DNA of 64,000 nucleotides from positions 19,202,288-19,266,287 of the forward strand of contig NC_092676.1 in assembly GCF_964355755.1 (NCBI RefSeq), read 5' to 3'. Shown here piece by piece: positions 63,401 through 64,000 of this stretch. Every line of letters begins with the position of its first letter. The stretch's first letter is position 1. This DNA comes from Antedon mediterranea (taxonomy: Eukaryota; Echinodermata; Crinoidea; Comatulida; Antedonidae). The notes under the pieces are model-generated. The model was given only the letters and a program-made list of their open reading frames with translations, did no database searches and had not been told where the DNA came from. A program made the position numbers and the translations under genes.

Positions 63401-63656
63401 TTGTTAAATTGCTACTACCGCAACTCTCGCCTTCCATACTTATAGAATTCACCAGCCTCTTCCTTGTGTCCAGTGGCACCCTCATACATACCATGTGGTT
63501 AGCAAAGTGGATAGCTTGGCTATACACAATGCCCTCTTCATTTGACATCAGTGTCTTTTTGACGTCGTCACTGATGTCAGGCCAAATCTTGAGACGTTCG
63601 GCAGACACTTCTAAAGGAGACGCTCGACTTATGATCTCATTTGAGTTCAATCCATT
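36415..63656 (-). CDS. SBF2: SBF1/SBF2 (MTMR5/MTMR13) myotubularin-related pseudophosphatase, C-terminal ~1342 aa
   Basis: Scaffold that binds active myotubularins; its DENN domain acts as a Rab GEF. Exons: 63656-63397, 62718-62567, 62089-61820, 61070-60937, 60481-60306, 59960-59731, 58247-58182, 56313-56293, 54248-54050, 53697-53492, 52901-52653, 47571-47387, 46777-46604, 46060-45956, 45496-45311, 44723-44597, 43604-43533, 41074-40911, 40345-40121, 39706-39527, 39009-38880, 38266-38105, 37802-37681, 37146-37009 and 36510-36415. The total, 4029 nt, keeps frame throughout. In order: GRAM ([21 protein letters not shown]), myotubularin-like domain ([39 protein letters not shown]), C1 zinc finger (~1142-1193) and PH ([20 protein letters not shown]). 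The catalytic loop reads [10 protein letters not shown], so it is inactive. The DENN part is off-window. For exon 12, an acceptor at 47484 is an in-frame alternative. SBF1 versus SBF2 is not decided; probably a pre-duplication orthologue. Confidence 0.95.
37319..37636. mobile_element. Family H (CAGYAGAACC) element split by a family E MITE
   Basis: The ends ACAGTAGAAC (37321) and GGTACTGT (37629-37636) bracket two halves of a family H element. Between them, 37372-37530 is a family E MITE flanked by TTAA on both sides (37368-37371 and 37531-37534). The right H half contains GTTGGCAATAGTGTTGAAAC, akin to the ZADH2 satellite unit. Confidence 0.7.
37372..37530. mobile_element. TTAA-flanked MITE family E, copy 1
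   Basis: AGGCCAGACGAGCGGTAATG at the left and CGTCTGTGTATATTGGCC at the right. The interior GTTATCCCTTATGACC is shared with the other E copies. Inserted in a family H element. Confidence 0.75.
38391..38824. mobile_element. MITE family B, copy 6, interrupted
   Basis: The left end AAGCTCTGTCTACACTATTA (38391) and the right part (38700-38824, ending TTTGATAGTGTGAACATAGC) are separated by about 280 bp of unrelated sequence. Confidence 0.6.
39055..39275 (+). mobile_element. SINE-like repeat, family S2, copy 1
   Basis: Shares GGCAAGACACTTATG, GTTTGCCTCTC, CAACCCAG and GGAGTATGTTTCCA in order, plus a GCATTGTGCTATAAAGC tail, with 53165-53440. Confidence 0.6.
39283..39478. mobile_element. MITE family B derivative, copy 7
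   Basis: ATCTACACTATCAAACTTTA at the left and GTTTGATAGTATAGACATAG at the right. It contains the same inserted CAGACCAATGAGAAACATTC block as 34631-34775. It ends about 50 bp from SBF exon 39527-39706. Confidence 0.75.
41242..41472. mobile_element. MITE-like family A, copy 3 (most symmetrical)
   Basis: Begins AAGGTATTCTAACAACAGGA and ends CCTGTTGTTAGATTGCCTTG, clear inverted ends. GACAGCCAGACATAAGATCA lies in reverse orientation relative to copies 1 and 2. Confidence 0.75.
41660..42605. mobile_element. Foldback (possibly Penelope-like) repeat cluster with hammerhead-like cores
   Basis: 41660-41868 and 41869-42058 form a ~400-bp near-perfect palindrome centred on GGCACGCCTCC-aaaagctat-GGAGGCGTGCC. 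It is followed by a (TA)n spacer (about 42098-42118), a second partial copy (42120-42365) and an end fragment (42404-42605). Each arm carries CCTGATGATGGGC next to GCCCGAAACATGTCG, or a variant, in the order of a hammerhead ribozyme core (CTGATGA, stem II, GAAA). Such motifs are known from terminal repeats of Penelope-like retroelements. No protein-coding part is present. Confidence 0.75.
43652..43795. mobile_element. MITE family B, copy 8
   Basis: TTAA at 43648-43651, then GCTCTGTCTACACTATCAAG, central TGGACATGATGATGTCATAT and right TTTTGTCAAACTAGTTTAG. The extreme right end is lost. Next to SBF exon 43533-43604. Confidence 0.8.
43870..44065. mobile_element. Family H element, copy 2
   Basis: TA|CAGCAGAACCACCCTATTAA at the left and AATAGGAGGGTTCC at the right. 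The core GTGTAGTGTTAAAACATATA resembles the 86-bp satellite unit. TA-flanked CAGYAGAACC ends suggest a Tc1/mariner/pogo-like non-autonomous element. Confidence 0.65.
44841..45070 (+). mobile_element. tRNA-derived SINE, second copy
   Basis: Matches the 6069-6315 SINE from GTAGCCATAACATCGGCAAG through the B-box GGGTTCGAGGCTCACTAG and the body GTCCAGTGTACACATCTAAC, AAGAACCTAGTACATCTTTC. The A-box part is altered. Confidence 0.65.
46137..46278. mobile_element. MITE family B, copy 9
   Basis: GTACACTATCAAACTAGTGT at the left and AAGTTTGATAGTGTAGACAG at the right. TTAA (46279-46282) abuts the right end. In the intron upstream of SBF exon 45956-46060. Confidence 0.75.
49532..49659. mobile_element. 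MITE family B, copy 10 (short)
   Basis: AAGCTCTGTCTACACTATCA at the left and TTAATAGTGTAGATAGAGC at the right, with TTAA at 49660-49663. The centre is shortened. Confidence 0.75.
50691..50766. repeat. 15-bp minisatellite (GGTGGTGCCACAGGG)n
   Basis: About five near-identical units of GGTGGTGCCACAGGG in an otherwise AT-rich intron. Confidence 0.9.
50915..51066. mobile_element. TTAA-flanked MITE family C, copy 3
   Basis: AGCTTTTCCCCACTAGGACG at the left and CGTCTCTAGTGGGAACCAAG at the right, flanked by TTAA (50911-50914 and 51067-51070). The centre contains paired TTGACCTATCACAAG and TTGTGATTGGTCAA. Confidence 0.85.
52234..52373. mobile_element. MITE family B, copy 11
   Basis: TCTGTCTACACTATCAAACT at the left and GTTTGATAGTGTGGACAGAG at the right, an almost perfect ~140-bp palindrome. 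Confidence 0.85.
53165..53440 (+). mobile_element. SINE-like repeat, family S2, copy 2
   Basis: The head has a tRNA-like GATCGTGAGATCAAACC. The body GGCAAGACACTTTACTTATG, TTGCCTCTCAACCCAG and GGAGTATGTTTCCATACG is shared with 39055-39275. The tail GTGCTATATAAGAAATATTA ends in (TTA)n. It ends about 50 bp downstream of an SBF exon (53492-53697), in the next intron. Confidence 0.65.
54408..54585. mobile_element. TTAA-flanked MITE family E, copy 2
   Basis: AGGCCAGTTTACACAGACAA at the left and CGTCTGTGTAAATTGGCC at the right, flanked by TTAA (54404-54407 and 54586-54589). Shares GTTATTCCTTATGGC and GGATAGATTCTATGTGGGAC with the other E copies. Confidence 0.85.
55288..56031. mobile_element. Family H element interrupted by a 555-bp family F MITE
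   Basis: Outer element: TA|CAGCAGAACCC at about 55292 and GGGTTCTACTG|TA at about 56030. Within it, 55336-55890 is a second element with GGGCCTGTTTCTGCTGC ends flanked by TAA, so the H copy predates it. The F interior is packed with inverted ATACGGTAT words, giving strong foldback potential. Confidence 0.8.
55336..55890. mobile_element. MITE family F, copy 2 (ATACGGTAT-rich)
   Basis: Terminal inverted repeats GGGCCTGTTTCTGCTGC and GGCAGCAGAAACAGGGCC. AAATACGGTAT or its complement recurs about a dozen times. The non-repetitive middle (55420-55660) has no recognised coding content. Confidence 0.8.
56727..56917. mobile_element. TTAA-flanked MITE family D, copy 2
   Basis: Nearly perfect long inverted repeats: AGGGCCTTTCACACCTGCTC at the left and GAACAGGTGTGAAAGGCCCT at the right, continuing inward (GGTTCCGGTCC). 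TTAA on both sides (56723-56726 and 56918-56921). Markedly CpG-rich for this window. Confidence 0.85.
57036..57250. mobile_element. MITE family E, copy 3
   Basis: GGCCAATTCACACAGACGAG at the left and CGTCTGTGTAAATTGACCTT at the right. TTAA at 57032-57035; the right flank is altered. Confidence 0.8.
58404..58775. repeat. Two ~170-bp direct repeats, 196 bp apart
   Basis: 58404-58575 and 58600-58775 share GAACCCTGGTA, GATTACCACTCCTACCATAA, GGTTCTTG(A/G)CAACCATTGGTAA and GCTATTTATCATTA in order. Flanking sequence (58264-58400) also has many ACCAT/ATGGTA words in both orientations. Intronic. Confidence 0.8.
59352..59514. mobile_element. MITE family B, copy 12
   Basis: TTGTCTACATTATCAAACTT at the left and AGTTTGATAGTGTAGACAGA at the right. 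Contains AACATGATGATGTCATATCA. Confidence 0.85.
61282..61468. mobile_element. MITE-like family A, copy 4
   Basis: AAGGTAATCTAACAACAGGA at the left and AGCATCCTGTTAGATAGCCT at the right, with GTCTGGCTGCGACAAATACC inside. Confidence 0.75.
63047..63265. mobile_element. Family H element, copy 4
   Basis: TACAGTAGAAT at the left and GGGGTTCTACTGT at the right. The interior has GGGACACGTTAG and similar. Uninterrupted. Confidence 0.7.
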
Positions 63657-64000
63657 CTGTAAGGTTAACAGTTAAATAAAAATGTATTTCTTTAATAATT
63701 CAAACTACACACATACAATGTTATAATCAATAATTAAAATAAAAGTGTATAGCATGATTTAAATGTAGATCTCGGGACCAGCAGTAAAGATAATAAGTAT
63801 CCATCAATTACGGCCATGTGTCTTCAGAAGAAGACGGCTAAAAGTACAGTAACAACATTACTTCTTATTCTCTTGAACTGTTAACATGTGTAAAGTTTCA
63901 GAAAAATACAAATGTTGTTTTTGGTTTTATTAGTAAATAGGAGGCAGTGTTCAAACACAGGGAAAACAAACGTGTATCCGATAAAAACCTTCATAATTAA
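63657..64000. other. SBF intron running off the window; no exon seen
   Basis: No plausible exon of the DENN-containing upstream part was recognised before the end of the window. Confidence 0.5.

Noticed and set aside
1-64000. Bacterial-type operon, defence system, prophage or biosynthetic cluster
   Set aside because: All recognisable genes are intron-containing metazoan housekeeping genes; no prokaryotic gene density, ribosome-binding sites or relevant domains were seen.

Overview
This is a eukaryotic, AT-rich (judged by eye), intron-rich stretch of animal genome. Four conserved protein-coding genes could be assembled exon by exon, with GT..AG junctions and consistent reading phase. Gene content, short exons separated by transposon-filled introns, and the repeat types point to a marine invertebrate. 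I favour an invertebrate deuterostome such as an echinoderm, but that is inference. No prokaryotic, organellar or viral gene block and no CRISPR array was seen.

Layout. (1) 1-4178, minus strand: COMMD9, a COMMD/CCC-complex subunit, with its 3' end off the window. (2) 5132-13744, minus strand: complete 12-exon ZADH2/PTGR3 (prostaglandin reductase 3, MDR family), 351 aa, about 950 bp from COMMD9. (3) 14-23.9 kb: gene-poor and repeat-rich, with LINE debris, tandem duplications, and a 5'-truncated non-LTR reverse transcriptase next to a duplicated 640-bp repeat. (4) 23933-28837, plus strand: complete 9-exon EIF3M (translation initiation factor 3 subunit M), 381 aa. (5) 28.8-36.4 kb: no gene seen; it holds a miRNA-sized hairpin and a 1.5-kb array of alternating palindromes. 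(6) 36415-63656, minus strand: the 3' 25 exons (about 1342 aa) of an SBF1/SBF2 (MTMR5/MTMR13) orthologue, a myotubularin-like pseudophosphatase with GRAM, C1 and PH domains. Its N-terminal DENN part lies beyond the right edge. SBF and EIF3M are convergent.

The genes are not an operon. They are unrelated housekeeping functions: endosomal trafficking regulators (COMMD9, SBF), translation (EIF3M) and lipid/ketone reduction (ZADH2). The more unusual content is between the exons. At least six families of short inverted-repeat elements recur, most flanked by TTAA (piggyBac-type target). A TA-flanked family (CAGYAGAACC ends) is interrupted by the TTAA elements and appears to have seeded an 86-bp satellite in ZADH2. 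A 21-bp VNTR sits inside one element in EIF3M intron 2. tRNA-derived SINEs, a foldback element with hammerhead-ribozyme-like cores, and two CTAG-rich islands beside the COMMD9 and ZADH2 5' ends complete the picture.
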